Part shown: positions 46,647-55,572 of the stretch, one piece after another
Layout of the letters: the number at the start of each line of letters is the position of its first letter
Position numbering within the stretch: position 1 is the first letter of the stretch
DNA from: CBDFKQ01 sp965248855
Lineage (GTDB): Bacteria; Bacteroidota; Bacteroidia; Cytophagales; 172606-1
Direction of reading: 5' to 3'
Assembly: GCA_965248855.1 (NCBI GenBank)
Contig: CBDFKQ010000006.1
Span: forward strand, 1-64,000
Length of the DNA stretch: 64,000 bases
Notes under the pieces: generated by a model
Told to the model about the DNA's origin: nothing
The model's input: only the letters and a program-made list of their open reading frames with translations
The model's database searches: none
Program-made: the position numbers and the translations under genes

Positions 46647-48368
46647 TTAGCCTTTCATTTCAACTTCCTGTAAATCAATCACTCCTGCCCTTCTGGCATC
46701 AAAAGATTTTTCGGTGGGGGGAGTAAATCTTTTTTGTTTCATTGTGGTGATTAGCTTTTTATTAATTTCATTAATTTTTGTAAGAGCTAAAGTAAAGGCA
46801 ATTTGCTCAGCCAGTTTTTCAATAAAATCAATTTCAAATTGAGCGTAAACTTTTAAAGAAGCGATTTCAATTACACCTTCCACTTCCTGATCGGCAAGAA
46901 GTGGTATAATTAATAAAGAATTAGGTTTGCACTCTCCCAAACCTGTTGAAATTTTAAAATAACTATCCGGGATTGTAGTAATTAATTTGGATTTTTTATC
47001 TTTCCATACAGCCCCAATTAAACCTTCCTCCTGATGAAAACGAATTTTATCGAATGATTTTTCATCCAAACCATATCCTGCTACTCTTACCATTGACCAT
47101 TCTTGTTTAAATTCATCCATTTCCCGCATATAAATGGCACCAATCTGTGCCTCCATGTATTTGGCAATTTCCGAAAGTATAACTTTACATTTACTTTCTA
47201 CATCATTATGTTGGATACGGAGTAAATCACCTATATTTGTAATGCCTTCACTTTGCCATCTTCTATTTTTATCATCAAGAGCCACAATTTCTAATTGATT
47301 GTTTTGCTCTTTTATTTGTGAGATATTTATTTGTATGCGCTCTAACATTTTTTGAAGATTTATTGCAAGGCTACCAAATTCATCTTTTTTATTTTCCAAA
47401 GAAGCTAATGCAAGCTTAGATTTTGGATTATTAATAGCATCAACCGTTTGGACGATTTTATCCAATTTTACAATTGGCTTAGAAATATATCTTGCAAAAT
47501 AAAAAGCACTTATCCCTCCAATTACAAACAACAAACCCATTGATATAAAAATACCCGATTGAAATTTATTTGCTAAAACAGATACATAATTATTTAATTC
47601 GGCATGGATAACGGCTACTTCAGGTTCAATTTTTGATGTAATTTCCTTAATTTCTCCTCTGATACCATCATTTTCACTCAAGCCAATTGTTTTTTCAATT
47701 TCAACAATTTCATTAAAACTTTTTTCGTAGGATAAAAGTGTAATTTCACTTTCTGAATCTGGTTTAAGTTTTTCCTCCCCGATTAAAATTTCATCGTGAA
47801 GTTTTTTAACATAAGATAAATCCTTTCGCAATAAAAAATCTTTTTCGTGTCTTCTTAAAGTTAAGACCATAAGTTTATCTATATCTTTTCTTTTTTCAAG
47901 GTTATGTGCAGCCTCGCGCATATTTCCTTCCAAACCAAAATCTTTATAACCTCGTTTAATTACCAATTCTGTTAATTCAACAAAGCTCTTTTCATATTTA
48001 TCTGTTGATAAACGAATGTTGTTTAATTTATCTTTTAATGAATGGGTTTGAACAGCTTCTTCTTTTAACAAATTATTCAATAACAATCTTATTGAATTGA
48101 TATCTGATTTAAAGTTTGAAATATTTTTGCTATTGCCCGATTTAAAAAATTCCGGATTTCTGGTATCAAAAAGAAAGAATTGGTTTTCACTCTTTTTGGC
48201 GTGAAAGGTAAGTGTACTTAAATGTTCAACCCGCAATAAAGTATCATACAGGTGCCTGATATTATTCATATAATACCAAAAGAAACCGGCCATCAATAAC
48301 ATTATAATTAAAAACGAGGAAAAAATTAAATAGAGTCTGTAGCGGACGCTAATAAATTTAAAAAGCAT
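46647..48368 (-). CDS. Membrane sensor with HAMP and GAF domains, no output domain
   Basis: 573 residues. TM1 spans ~12-34 and TM2 ~270-292, enclosing a ~235-residue helical periplasmic domain (long bimodular four-helix type). A HAMP segment ('ARYISKPIVKLDKIVQTVDA'), a coiled coil, and a GAF domain (~385-540, 'CKVILSEIAKYMEAQIGAIY', 'NSLLIIPLLADQEVEGVIEI') follow. There is no histidine kinase, diguanylate cyclase or methyl-accepting domain; the last 40 residues are a basic tail. The protein could signal through contact with a separate kinase, or the C-terminal output has been lost. It diverges from the flavoprotein gene. Confidence 0.85.
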   Translation of the reverse strand: MLFKFISVRYRLYLIFSSFLIIMLLMAGFFWYYMNNIRHLYDTLLRVEHLSTLTFHAKKSENQFFLFDTRNPEFFKSGNSKNISNFKSDINSIRLLLNNLLKEEAVQTHSLKDKLNNIRLSTDKYEKSFVELTELVIKRGYKDFGLEGNMREAAHNLEKRKDIDKLMVLTLRRHEKDFLLRKDLSYVKKLHDEILIGEEKLKPDSESEITLLSYEKSFNEIVEIEKTIGLSENDGIRGEIKEITSKIEPEVAVIHAELNNYVSVLANKFQSGIFISMGLLFVIGGISAFYFARYISKPIVKLDKIVQTVDAINNPKSKLALASLENKKDEFGSLAINLQKMLERIQINISQIKEQNNQLEIVALDDKNRRWQSEGITNIGDLLRIQHNDVESKCKVILSEIAKYMEAQIGAIYMREMDEFKQEWSMVRVAGYGLDEKSFDKIRFHQEEGLIGAVWKDKKSKLITTIPDSYFKISTGLGECKPNSLLIIPLLADQEVEGVIEIASLKVYAQFEIDFIEKLAEQIAFTLALTKINEINKKLITTMKQKRFTPPTEKSFDARRAGVIDLQEVEMKG

Positions 48369-48582
48369 ATAACCAGAAAAAAATAAATTAGAATATTTTA
48401 AAAATTGATCTGGTTTGAAATAATTAATCGTAAAATTAATTCAGGAAGTGTTTTAAAAATAGCAGAAAAAATTATTTAACATAATGATAATGCAGTAATG
48501 AATTTAAATTTAAAGTTTGATTTAAAGTTTCTGATTATATCAATTTATCTTTACCAAAATTTCAAGGATAACTCCCTTGCGT

Positions 48583-50151
48583 ATGAAAAAAAATATCGAT
48601 TTTATTTTATCTCCGGAAATAGCATTTGATAAGCCGGCATTTGAAGATTATGTTTTAAAAACTATAGATTTCCCATCGGCGCCGGTTACCATTCGCCCAA
48701 TACGAAGGTCGATAGATGCACGTTCAAGGCAAATAAAAGTAAATATCAATGCAGATATTTACATTGGTGAAAATGCACCTGCAAAACTTAATTATGATAA
48801 AAATAAACTAAAAAATGTATCCAATGCACCGCAGGCTTTAGTTATTGGAGCAGGGCCCGGAGGAATTTTTGCAGGATTACGATTAATTGAATTGGGAATA
48901 AAACCAATATTGATTGAAAGGGGAAAAGATGTAAGAGCCAGAAGGCGCGACCTCGCTGCACTTACGGATCATATTGTAAATCCGGAAAGTAATTATTGTT
49001 TTGGAGAGGGTGGCGCCGGAACTTATTCTGACGGAAAATTATATACAAGATCAAAAAAAAGAGGTGATGTTAGAAGGGTTTTAGAAATTTTAACCGATCA
49101 TGGAGCAACTGAAGATATTTTAGTTGATGCACATCCTCACATCGGTACAAATAAATTACCCGGCGTTGTTGCCGGCATGCGCGAAACGATTATCAATTGC
49201 GGAGGGGAAGTTTTATTTGATACAAAAGTTGTAGGGTTGATTAAAGATAATGATGAGTTAAAAGGAATAATAACTTCGGCAGGCGAAAAAATATATGGAA
49301 TAGGTGTAATTTTAGCCACAGGGCACTCGGCACGCGATATTTTTGAAATGTTGCATAACAATAAAATTTATATTGAGGCCAAACCTTATGCAATGGGAGT
49401 AAGAGTTGAACACCAACAATCTTTTATCGACCAGCTTCAATATAAAATTTCTCCACGCAGTAATTATTTGCCTGCTGCCTCTTACAATTGGGTAGAACAA
49501 ATTAATTATGAAAATTCATCAAGGGGTGTTTTTTCTTTTTGCATGTGCCCGGGTGGTTTTATTGTTCCTTCTGCCACTGCACCAGGCGAAATAGTTGTAA
49601 ACGGTATGTCGCCATCCAGAAGAGACAGTAAATTTTCAAATTCAGGTATTGTTATGTCTGTTGAAGAAAATGATTGGAAACATTTAATTAAAGATTATGG
49701 TGTTTTTGCCGGATTGGAATTACAAAAACAATTAGAAAAAAAAGCTTGTGAAATTGCAGGCGGCAATCAAACCGCACCGGCGCAATTAATGTTGGATTTT
49801 GTAAATGAAAAAGTTTCAAATCAATTATTACCCACATCATATCAGCCCGGTTTAAAATCTGTCCGGATGGCAGATGTGCTGCCCAAAAATATGTCGTATA
49901 GAATTAAAGAAGCTTTTAAAAAAATCGATACAAAAATGAAAGGCTATTTAAGCAATGAAGCACAAATTGTTGGAGTAGAAAGCCGTACTTCATCTCCCAT
50001 CCGCATTCCGCGCGATAAAGAAACCTTTGAACACGTTCAACTAAAACGATTATTTCCTTGCGGAGAAGGCGCCGGTTATGCCGGAGGAATAGTTTCTGCT
50101 GCCATGGATGGAGAAAGATGTGCTGAAAATTTGGTAATGCTTTATGGTTAA
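48583..50151 (+). CDS. FAD-dependent oxidoreductase (COG2509-type)
   Basis: 522 residues from the ATG at 48583; a TTG 6 bp upstream is not needed. An N-terminal ~85-residue domain ('FILSPEIAFDKPAFEDYVLK') precedes the FAD-binding Rossmann motif 'ALVIGAGPGGIFAGLRLIEL'. The region 'NYCFGEGGAGTYSDGKLYTR' and the C-terminal 'LFPCGEGAGYAGGIVSAAMD' are hallmarks of this uncharacterised FAD-dependent dehydrogenase family. Electron partner and substrate unknown; cytoplasmic. It ends right where a decayed fragment of the metalloprotease-type locus begins. Confidence 0.9.
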   Translation: MKKNIDFILSPEIAFDKPAFEDYVLKTIDFPSAPVTIRPIRRSIDARSRQIKVNINADIYIGENAPAKLNYDKNKLKNVSNAPQALVIGAGPGGIFAGLRLIELGIKPILIERGKDVRARRRDLAALTDHIVNPESNYCFGEGGAGTYSDGKLYTRSKKRGDVRRVLEILTDHGATEDILVDAHPHIGTNKLPGVVAGMRETIINCGGEVLFDTKVVGLIKDNDELKGIITSAGEKIYGIGVILATGHSARDIFEMLHNNKIYIEAKPYAMGVRVEHQQSFIDQLQYKISPRSNYLPAASYNWVEQINYENSSRGVFSFCMCPGGFIVPSATAPGEIVVNGMSPSRRDSKFSNSGIVMSVEENDWKHLIKDYGVFAGLELQKQLEKKACEIAGGNQTAPAQLMLDFVNEKVSNQLLPTSYQPGLKSVRMADVLPKNMSYRIKEAFKKIDTKMKGYLSNEAQIVGVESRTSSPIRIPRDKETFEHVQLKRLFPCGEGAGYAGGIVSAAMDGERCAENLVMLYG

Positions 50152-50189
50152 ATAAAAACTTATCAATTTAAGTGGCAAAGGTTTATTTT

Positions 50190-50532
50190 TTTTCCACGAT
50201 GCTGCTGCTGCATTAATTTGGAGGCCTAGGAGGTGAAAGAAATAATGATTGCTGACATTGCCTGTGATGAATGAAAGTATAAATTTATTATGGAACTTTT
50301 CAAATCGTCAGATACATCAATTTAAATACGAATAATGCTTATTTATTTTATCCGCTTGTATTAAGTAGAACAACCAACTATCTTGCCTCTTTAACTATCT
50401 TTAGGCACTCTATAGCTTTAAAGGTAAAAAATTAATAGGGTATATTTGGCTACTTTTTAATCATCTTTATATCAAAGGATTGGTGACCCTAGACAATTCC
50501 TATAATGGCCACTTTTGGACAAAGTGTGATTA
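50190..50532 (+). pseudogene. Decayed remnant of the HExxH-type C-terminal domain
   Basis: Two patches match the end of the lipoprotein gene at 57063-58673. At 50194-50235 'HDAAAALIW' then, after a 1-base shift, 'GGLGGE' mirrors 'HDDAVALSWGGLGD' (the 12-base block GGAGGCCTAGGA is identical). At 50500-50532 'YNGHFWTKCD' plus stop mirrors 'YNGKFGTKCN' plus stop (ATAATGG, GGACAAAGTGT shared). The ~260 bp between them carry stops in every frame and exceed the ~150 bp seen in the intact gene. It shows that another effector copy once ended here. Confidence 0.6.
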
Positions 50533-50644
50533 AAAAAATTTAAAAGGATCCACCATTAGTGATTTAATCGAAAAGAATTAAATCACGGGTAGGATTTTCA
50601 TCTTCCCCCTGATTTCAAACTTTATTTGGCAGTTAGTCATTTTT
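50533..50644. other. Spacer with small hairpin
   Basis: The hairpin GTGATTTAAT/ATTAAATCAC lies at 50559-50586. It has no T run on either strand, so it is not a clear intrinsic terminator. It closes the gap to the Cys-rich gene. Confidence 0.4.
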
Positions 50645-51439
50645 TTACTCACACAAACTTTTATTTTTCGCATCTTCTTGCATGTCTTTTGCTTTCTTCG
50701 CTGCGTCTTCTGCTTGTTTCATCATATTATTGTAATCATCAGGAATATAACTTGAATTGTTACGAAAGCCATCATATAACAGATCTTTAACAGCTTGCAA
50801 ACAGTATTCACAACTTTTGCCATAGTCTTCTATATTTCTGCAATCCACTTTAGTGCCGTTCTTCATGTTATTATTCATGATATCCAGTTTCTGGTTAATC
50901 TCTTGAAAATTGAGGTTGCATTTTGAAGTATAAGTACTAAGCCTGCTTTCGTAATAGCTTTTTGAACAATAATACACTCTCTTGTCTTGTATCTGCCTGC
51001 TTTTATGTCTGGACATCCTATCAATACTCTCGGCTACTTGGTTAATAGCCTGTTTGTGTTCATCGTCACCGTCTGCCCAGCATTTATCTTCCCTGTATTC
51101 TCTTGCTTCTTTACATTTTTTCGCTTTTTCCAGCATGATATCAAATACATCTACCCATACCCTTCCGTCTTTTGCAAGGGATTCTTGGAACTCTGGGCTT
51201 GCATCTGGGGTCCATCCTGTTTCAAGACCTTTGCAATATTCGTCTACTTTTCCAGTAAGATCGTTTAAAGTCGACTGGTCGCATGTAGCACATTTCTGAT
51301 CACCGTTTTTCAGAGTAACACAATAAAGCCCGCTTTCGCAAGGCATTTGTTTACAACTTTCATTTACTTTTTTGAGTTGTGCATTACAATTGCCTATTAT
51401 TACAAAAAGAACGATTGTACTAAGAAGTATATTTTTCAT
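50645..51439 (-). CDS. Cysteine-rich exported protein of unknown function
   Basis: 264 residues with a signal peptide (MKNILLSTIVLFVIIGNCNA). The mature part has 14 cysteines, five of them in the first 35 residues ('ESCKQMPCESGLYCV', 'KCATCDQ'), then helical stretches rich in Lys/Glu with scattered Cys, and a coiled-coil tail ('DDYNNMMKQAEDAAKKAKDM'). An even Cys count in an exported protein suggests disulfide bonds. I recognise no family. It is on the opposite strand to the effector island, between its decayed remnant and its first intact module, and is preceded by a strong palindrome at 51739. Confidence 0.7.
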   Translation of the reverse strand: MKNILLSTIVLFVIIGNCNAQLKKVNESCKQMPCESGLYCVTLKNGDQKCATCDQSTLNDLTGKVDEYCKGLETGWTPDASPEFQESLAKDGRVWVDVFDIMLEKAKKCKEAREYREDKCWADGDDEHKQAINQVAESIDRMSRHKSRQIQDKRVYYCSKSYYESRLSTYTSKCNLNFQEINQKLDIMNNNMKNGTKVDCRNIEDYGKSCEYCLQAVKDLLYDGFRNNSSYIPDDYNNMMKQAEDAAKKAKDMQEDAKNKSLCE

Positions 51440-51738
51440 TTGCTTAATTTTTTTGCCTACTCTTTTTCGCTTCTGAACTTCTTGTTCTTCGGGTACAGGA
51501 TTTTCGGTTTACTCCTTCTTTTAAATAATAATGCAAGTTTTAAGGTAATTTTATTAATTACCCAATGAGTAATCTGCCGGTTTTAGCAGGTATTTTTCTC
51601 GACTTACCTATTAATTTCTCTGGATAATAATATCATGTTCACTTGATAAGCTTTTAAAAAATATTTCTGCAATTTCAAAGCATGTATTGTCAACAATAAT
51701 TTCTCACAAATATATTATTTATGAGAATTGATAACAAG
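51440..51738. other. Intergenic region upstream of the Cys-rich gene
   Basis: No gene is recognised on either strand; a short plus-strand frame crossing 51347-51568 is low-complexity and antisense to the leader of the Cys-rich gene. The region should contain its promoter. Confidence 0.4.
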
Positions 51739-51772
51739 CGTATAACTACGGTATTTAATCCGTAGTTATACG
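51739..51772. promoter_or_regulatory. Perfect 13-bp palindrome, candidate operator
   Basis: CGTATAACTACGG and its exact reverse complement flank the 8-nt spacer TATTTAAT; the related sequence CGTATTTATACGG follows about 12 bp later. The arms have no T run and lie far from any stop codon, so a protein-binding site upstream of the Cys-rich gene is more likely than a terminator. The remaining ~290 bp to 52059 shows no other feature. Confidence 0.5.
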
Positions 51773-52059
51773 GAATTTAACATCGTATTTATACGGTGCT
51801 AAATTATTTATCAAGTAACCTACAAGCCCCACCCCCCTCTATTTTAGTATTCACAATGAAATCCATTATGAAAAGCAGGACTGTGTCCGTAATAGTTTTA
51901 AGAAGAAATTTGTTAGGAATATAAAAAAATTACTGCCAAAAACACGCAGAATTTTCTTTATCCCTACTGCTTTCCCTAAACCTAAAATGAAAATAAAATA
52001 TCTATCATTCAAATAAATACTCTTTTTATTTTTAATTTGACCAAGGCATTAAATTTAAA

Positions 52060-52590
52060 CTATGAAGCCATTTTGAAATATTCTTTCAAATATGCTTTTA
52101 TGGATTGATGAACAGGGTTTTCTTCATCACTAAGCCTTTCCCACGAATTAAAAACACTTGTGTAGCGCAACTCAGGCTTATTTTCTTTTATTGTTTCTGC
52201 AAAACGAGGTTTTTGCACTTCAATATTGGCAATATCTTTTTCCAGTGCTATCAATGCCTGCCTTGTTTGCTCCAATTTACTTTGGTTAATTATAATTTTG
52301 GTAACATCAATTTTATTCTTACGCAAATTGAGTTTGAAAAGTTTGTATTCTGCTTTTGTTTTCCAAATCATTAATTTATCCGCTACTTTACCCTTTCCCG
52401 CTGCCGGAATAGCTGCGTTTAAAGAATTGATATTATCCTGCTCTTCAGCAATTAAAGTATTTACAATTTCCAACTTGGTTAATGCTTTCCATATTCTGTA
52501 TTCAAGCCTTGCAATAGTATAAATAAAATTCTTTTGCTTAAAAGTTAATTTCATTAAAGCGTTTTCGATAGGAGAGAATAGGTTTTTCAT
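52060..52590 (-). CDS. Coiled-coil protein, paralogue of the 17475-18101 product
   Basis: 176 residues, cytoplasmic, almost entirely helical and charged. It shares the core 'INSLNAAIPAAGKGKVADKL', 'YKLFKLNLRKNKIDVTKIII', 'NQSKLEQTRQ' with the 208-residue protein at 17475-18101, while both ends differ. No enzymatic motif. It is divergent from the first effector lipoprotein gene with a ~310-bp promoter region between. It could be a structural or regulatory component of the neighbouring locus, but the other paralogue stands alone beside a toxin-antitoxin pair. Confidence 0.65.
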   Translation of the reverse strand: MKNLFSPIENALMKLTFKQKNFIYTIARLEYRIWKALTKLEIVNTLIAEEQDNINSLNAAIPAAGKGKVADKLMIWKTKAEYKLFKLNLRKNKIDVTKIIINQSKLEQTRQALIALEKDIANIEVQKPRFAETIKENKPELRYTSVFNSWERLSDEENPVHQSIKAYLKEYFKMAS

Positions 52591-52661
52591 ATTTTTTTCG
52601 TCTTTTGTCTAATGTCTTTTGTCTAGAAATCTATTACATAAATTTCGTCATTTCGTTTCAC

Positions 52662-52900
52662 AAAACCTAAATTATTGATATTTCGATATTGATAAAACGA
52701 TAATTGGAATTTATTTAATTGCAATACTTTCCATAACTTTTTTACTTCGTTGGAAAAATATCCCGGACAAAAAAAAATCTATGTTTTTTATTTCTATAGT
52801 TTTTGCAATTAAAAATATCTTAGTTTGTAACCGGTAAGTATTTGTCCCGGTCAAATTACTTCACTCACAATTGATTCTCAAAATTATCAACCAATTCAAA
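52662..52900 (+). promoter_or_regulatory. Duplicated upstream region of lipoprotein gene 1
   Basis: From AAAACCTAAATTATTGATA at 52662 to the start codon the sequence is repeated, at roughly 85% identity by eye, at 56825-57062 before the second lipoprotein gene. Conserved blocks include ACTTCGTTGGAAAAATATC and GGTCAAATTACTTCAC. A shared TTTTTG and a TTAGTTTG/TTATTTTG element near 52820-52827 are candidate promoter parts. The duplication thus includes regulation as well as coding sequence. Confidence 0.6.
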
Positions 52901-54535
52901 ATGATATTAAATAAAACCACTTATACCAACATTAGTTTAAGCATTAAAATCTTATTTCTTTCATTCATTTTTATATCTCTTCCACAAGGGTGTACAATAA
53001 AAGAAGGAGTACCTTCAGCCGATAAAAACAAAATGTTGTCCCGGGCCAAAGAGGCATATTTAATTTCTTCCGGTAAACATGCCCGCCCTTCTGTTTATAA
53101 CCTTAATACTGCTTTGCTTTTACCTGACTGGAATAAGAAAGGCTTTGTTGTAAACTCAAAAGGAGATAATGTGTTGGGTGTTTTGGCAGCACAAACCGAT
53201 ACTTCGTACACCGAACTCAATTTTATTTTTCGCGATGAGCGGGTTGTAATGTACATTAAAGACTTTACTAAAAATGATAACTCTTTAGCAATATACTCCG
53301 ATATCGGCGAATATATTGAAAAAGGCAGTTACAACCTGAATACAAAACTATACCTCAAGTATGCTACCAAGGCAAGCTTAAGCACTATTTCCAGAACACT
53401 GGATGGTGAATATGATGGCAGTACTTGGCTTCCGGAAGTAACAGTAACGTATACACCTGAACCCACTTTACCTCCTCCGGCGAGTCCAACCAACACCATA
53501 CCTGCCCCTCCGGTAAGTTATGACCCAAGTACTGCACTGCCTCCTGCCGGCACAGGCGGACCTGGCGGAAACTCAACCACTGCTCCGGCGACACCAACTA
53601 CTGGATATGTTCCAGTAGCCGATACAAACCCGCCTGCAAAAATTAAAGCACCCAAAGGAGCCCCTGATAATGCCCCAATTGGTACAGTTTATGAGTCTGA
53701 TGGTACTAGTTTTATATGGGATGGCAATGACTGGGCACAACCTATAAGAAAAGTGCCAATGAAAGGATCAACGCCACCACCTCCTAATCCTAAAAACGGA
53801 GAAGTTTTTGCTGATTATGACCCCGCAACTAAAACAGTTAATTTATTCCGATATTGGATTAACATTGGCAATACACCTGTGAATAGCTGGACTGTTACAT
53901 ATGAGTTGCTACTTGTTGATATAAATGTTGACGATATTAAAGACCCATCTTTGAAAAATATTATCAAAAACATTGGCAACACTAAGTTTAAAAACTACAT
54001 CACCAAACTTTTCAATCAAACTTTTGTGAGTCATGGAAATCAGATTAATGTTAAGTTTGTTGAAGATCCCAATTTAAAGGATCACAATGGTAATCCTTTA
54101 AGTTTTGGGTCATCAAGTGATAAAGCCACAAATACATGGACAATAAAAGTCAACACAACTGTCCACCCTAATTCATCAATGGAATATAAAGGATGGGGAA
54201 TTATTCATGAAATAGTTCATAGCTTTGTAGAATTATATGTAAATAATACTTCAGATAATTTAAAAATGGACGCTTCTCATCAAATTATGTTTACAAATTG
54301 GACAGATCAGATGAGGGATGCATTAGTCGATATTTTTGGTATAAGTAAAACAGATGCAACAGGATTGGCTTTGCAAGGAATGGATGGCATACTTATGGAA
54401 AAAATAAATGGTGAAAATGAATTTAAAGCTAGTTTTGATAACTTTGCACAGCAAAATTATGGAATAAGTTTAGAGCAAGCACGAATAATATTAGAGAGTT
54501 ATGAAAATGGAACAAAAGGTACAAAAGGAAATTAA
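52901..54535 (+). CDS. Effector-like lipoprotein 1 with C-terminal HExxH metalloprotease-type domain
   Basis: 544 residues from the ATG at 52901, the position conserved in the paralogue; a TTG 30 bp upstream is rejected. The leader ends in the lipobox 'LPQGC' (Cys31). Residues ~32-190 are an alpha/beta domain nearly identical to the second copy ('SADKNKMLSRAKEAYLISSG'), ~190-250 a Pro/Thr/Gly linker, ~250-320 a domain with 'GTVYESDGTSFIWDGNDW', then the divergent C-terminal domain with 'GIIHEIVHSFVEL' (His436, Glu437, His440) and His460 as possible third zinc ligand. A small exported protein is encoded 5 bp downstream. Zinc protease activity at the cell surface or in a target cell is inferred. 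Confidence 0.75.
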   Translation: MILNKTTYTNISLSIKILFLSFIFISLPQGCTIKEGVPSADKNKMLSRAKEAYLISSGKHARPSVYNLNTALLLPDWNKKGFVVNSKGDNVLGVLAAQTDTSYTELNFIFRDERVVMYIKDFTKNDNSLAIYSDIGEYIEKGSYNLNTKLYLKYATKASLSTISRTLDGEYDGSTWLPEVTVTYTPEPTLPPPASPTNTIPAPPVSYDPSTALPPAGTGGPGGNSTTAPATPTTGYVPVADTNPPAKIKAPKGAPDNAPIGTVYESDGTSFIWDGNDWAQPIRKVPMKGSTPPPPNPKNGEVFADYDPATKTVNLFRYWINIGNTPVNSWTVTYELLLVDINVDDIKDPSLKNIIKNIGNTKFKNYITKLFNQTFVSHGNQINVKFVEDPNLKDHNGNPLSFGSSSDKATNTWTIKVNTTVHPNSSMEYKGWGIIHEIVHSFVELYVNNTSDNLKMDASHQIMFTNWTDQMRDALVDIFGISKTDATGLALQGMDGILMEKINGENEFKASFDNFAQQNYGISLEQARIILESYENGTKGTKGN

Positions 54536-54540
54536 AAATT

Positions 54541-55176
54541 ATGAAAAAATTACTTATTACAATAATCTGTCTCATAATTTTTATATTATATTATGATTTA
54601 TCTTTTGCACAAAGTCCAAAAATTGACGAGCCAATATTCAATGATAATAAGTCCACATCAGGAAATATTTCATTTAATGAGTATATTTCAACTCAATTTG
54701 CTGATAGTATAATTAACGATAAAGATTTATTATGTAAAAATGGATGTTTCTTTATTCGGTTTAAAATCAGTGAATATGGAAATCCAATGGATGTAAGATT
54801 TAACAAAAACACACCAAAAGAATTAACCGTTAAGATTAAACAAATCATTGAACGTTCAGGAAAGTATTGGACACCGAGGAAAATAAATAATGTACCATTT
54901 GAAAGCAACTATTTTTTATTGCCGGTATATTATCAATTTTGGGATAATTGTACTTCGGAAAACAGTGGAAAAAAAAATGATGACTTTTCAAGTGTTTATA
55001 ACCTCCTTGATTTTGGTGACCTGTCTGAACCAGATCCAAAAATACCACATTTTAAAGGACCTTATAAATCAGACCCCTTAGATTGCAGGATTTTAAATAC
55101 CGTATATTTAATTAGTTTAAATTATCCGGAAACAAAAAAATATACTATAAAAAGTGAAAGAAAAAAGGTTAAATAA
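54541..55176 (+). CDS. Exported TonB-C-like small protein, candidate cognate immunity/partner 1
   Basis: 211 residues with a signal peptide (ends 'DLSFAQ'). The middle 'CFFIRFKISEYGNPMDVRFN ... TVKIKQIIERSGKYWTPRKI ... NYFLLPVYYQF' resembles the TonB C-terminal fold ('V.F.V...G.V....V......L...I......W.P....G......F.LPV.F') without a transmembrane TonB head. It follows the lipoprotein gene by 5 bp and is surely co-transcribed. Similar proteins lie at 55573, 56178 and 58636. Placement right after a putative toxin domain fits a periplasmic immunity protein or a chaperone; that role is inference. Confidence 0.65.
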   Translation: MKKLLITIICLIIFILYYDLSFAQSPKIDEPIFNDNKSTSGNISFNEYISTQFADSIINDKDLLCKNGCFFIRFKISEYGNPMDVRFNKNTPKELTVKIKQIIERSGKYWTPRKINNVPFESNYFLLPVYYQFWDNCTSENSGKKNDDFSSVYNLLDFGDLSEPDPKIPHFKGPYKSDPLDCRILNTVYLISLNYPETKKYTIKSERKKVK

Positions 55177-55271
55177 CCTTATTACTAATTATTTTTTTAA
55201 TCCTATGCTGTTCGACGTGTTCGCTTTTCGCAAATGAACAGCATAGTAAAAATAAGGGTTTGCAATCTGTT

Positions 55272-55542
55272 TTTCTTCCCAGCAGGGTCTCCTATTTAGG
55301 GACCCTGCGTGGATATTCAGATCTCCTCCAATAAATATTAAATTAAGTGAATTTTGATTTAATATTTAAGAATCTAAAACTATATTTATTATCCATATGT
55401 CTTTCAACCAAAACCTTTTTCTACCTAAGGTTTCAGGCGCATATAATTCAACTTTTGTCTAATAAATGACTAAGATAAAAATAGTAAGCGATGTATAAAC
55501 TTAAATCAACGCAGGGTCCCTGAAAAAGGAGACCCTGCTAGG
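55272..55542 (-). mobile_element. MITE-like non-coding element, copy 2
   Basis: Opposite orientation to the copy at 897-1172. The left terminus CCCAGCAGGGTCTCC...GGGACCCTGCG (55278-55310) and right terminus ATCAACGCAGGGTCCC...GGAGACCCTGCTAGG (55505-55542) are inverted repeats, each with internal hairpin. The interior (for example 'AAGCGATGTATAAACTTAAA') matches copy 1. It is inserted between the first small-protein gene and the tandem pair at 55573/56178 and ends 30 bp before the start of the former. Confidence 0.82.
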
Positions 55543-55572
55543 ATGAAAAAATTATTTTTAAATAATAACCCA

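Noticed and set aside
50559..50586. Hairpin as an intrinsic terminator
   Set aside because: Neither strand shows a T run after the stem.
50982..51299. Plus-strand frames of about 93-105 codons inside the Cys-rich gene
   Set aside because: They are antisense to a gene with a clean signal peptide and regular Cys pattern; the frames are Ser/Cys/Phe-rich shadows.
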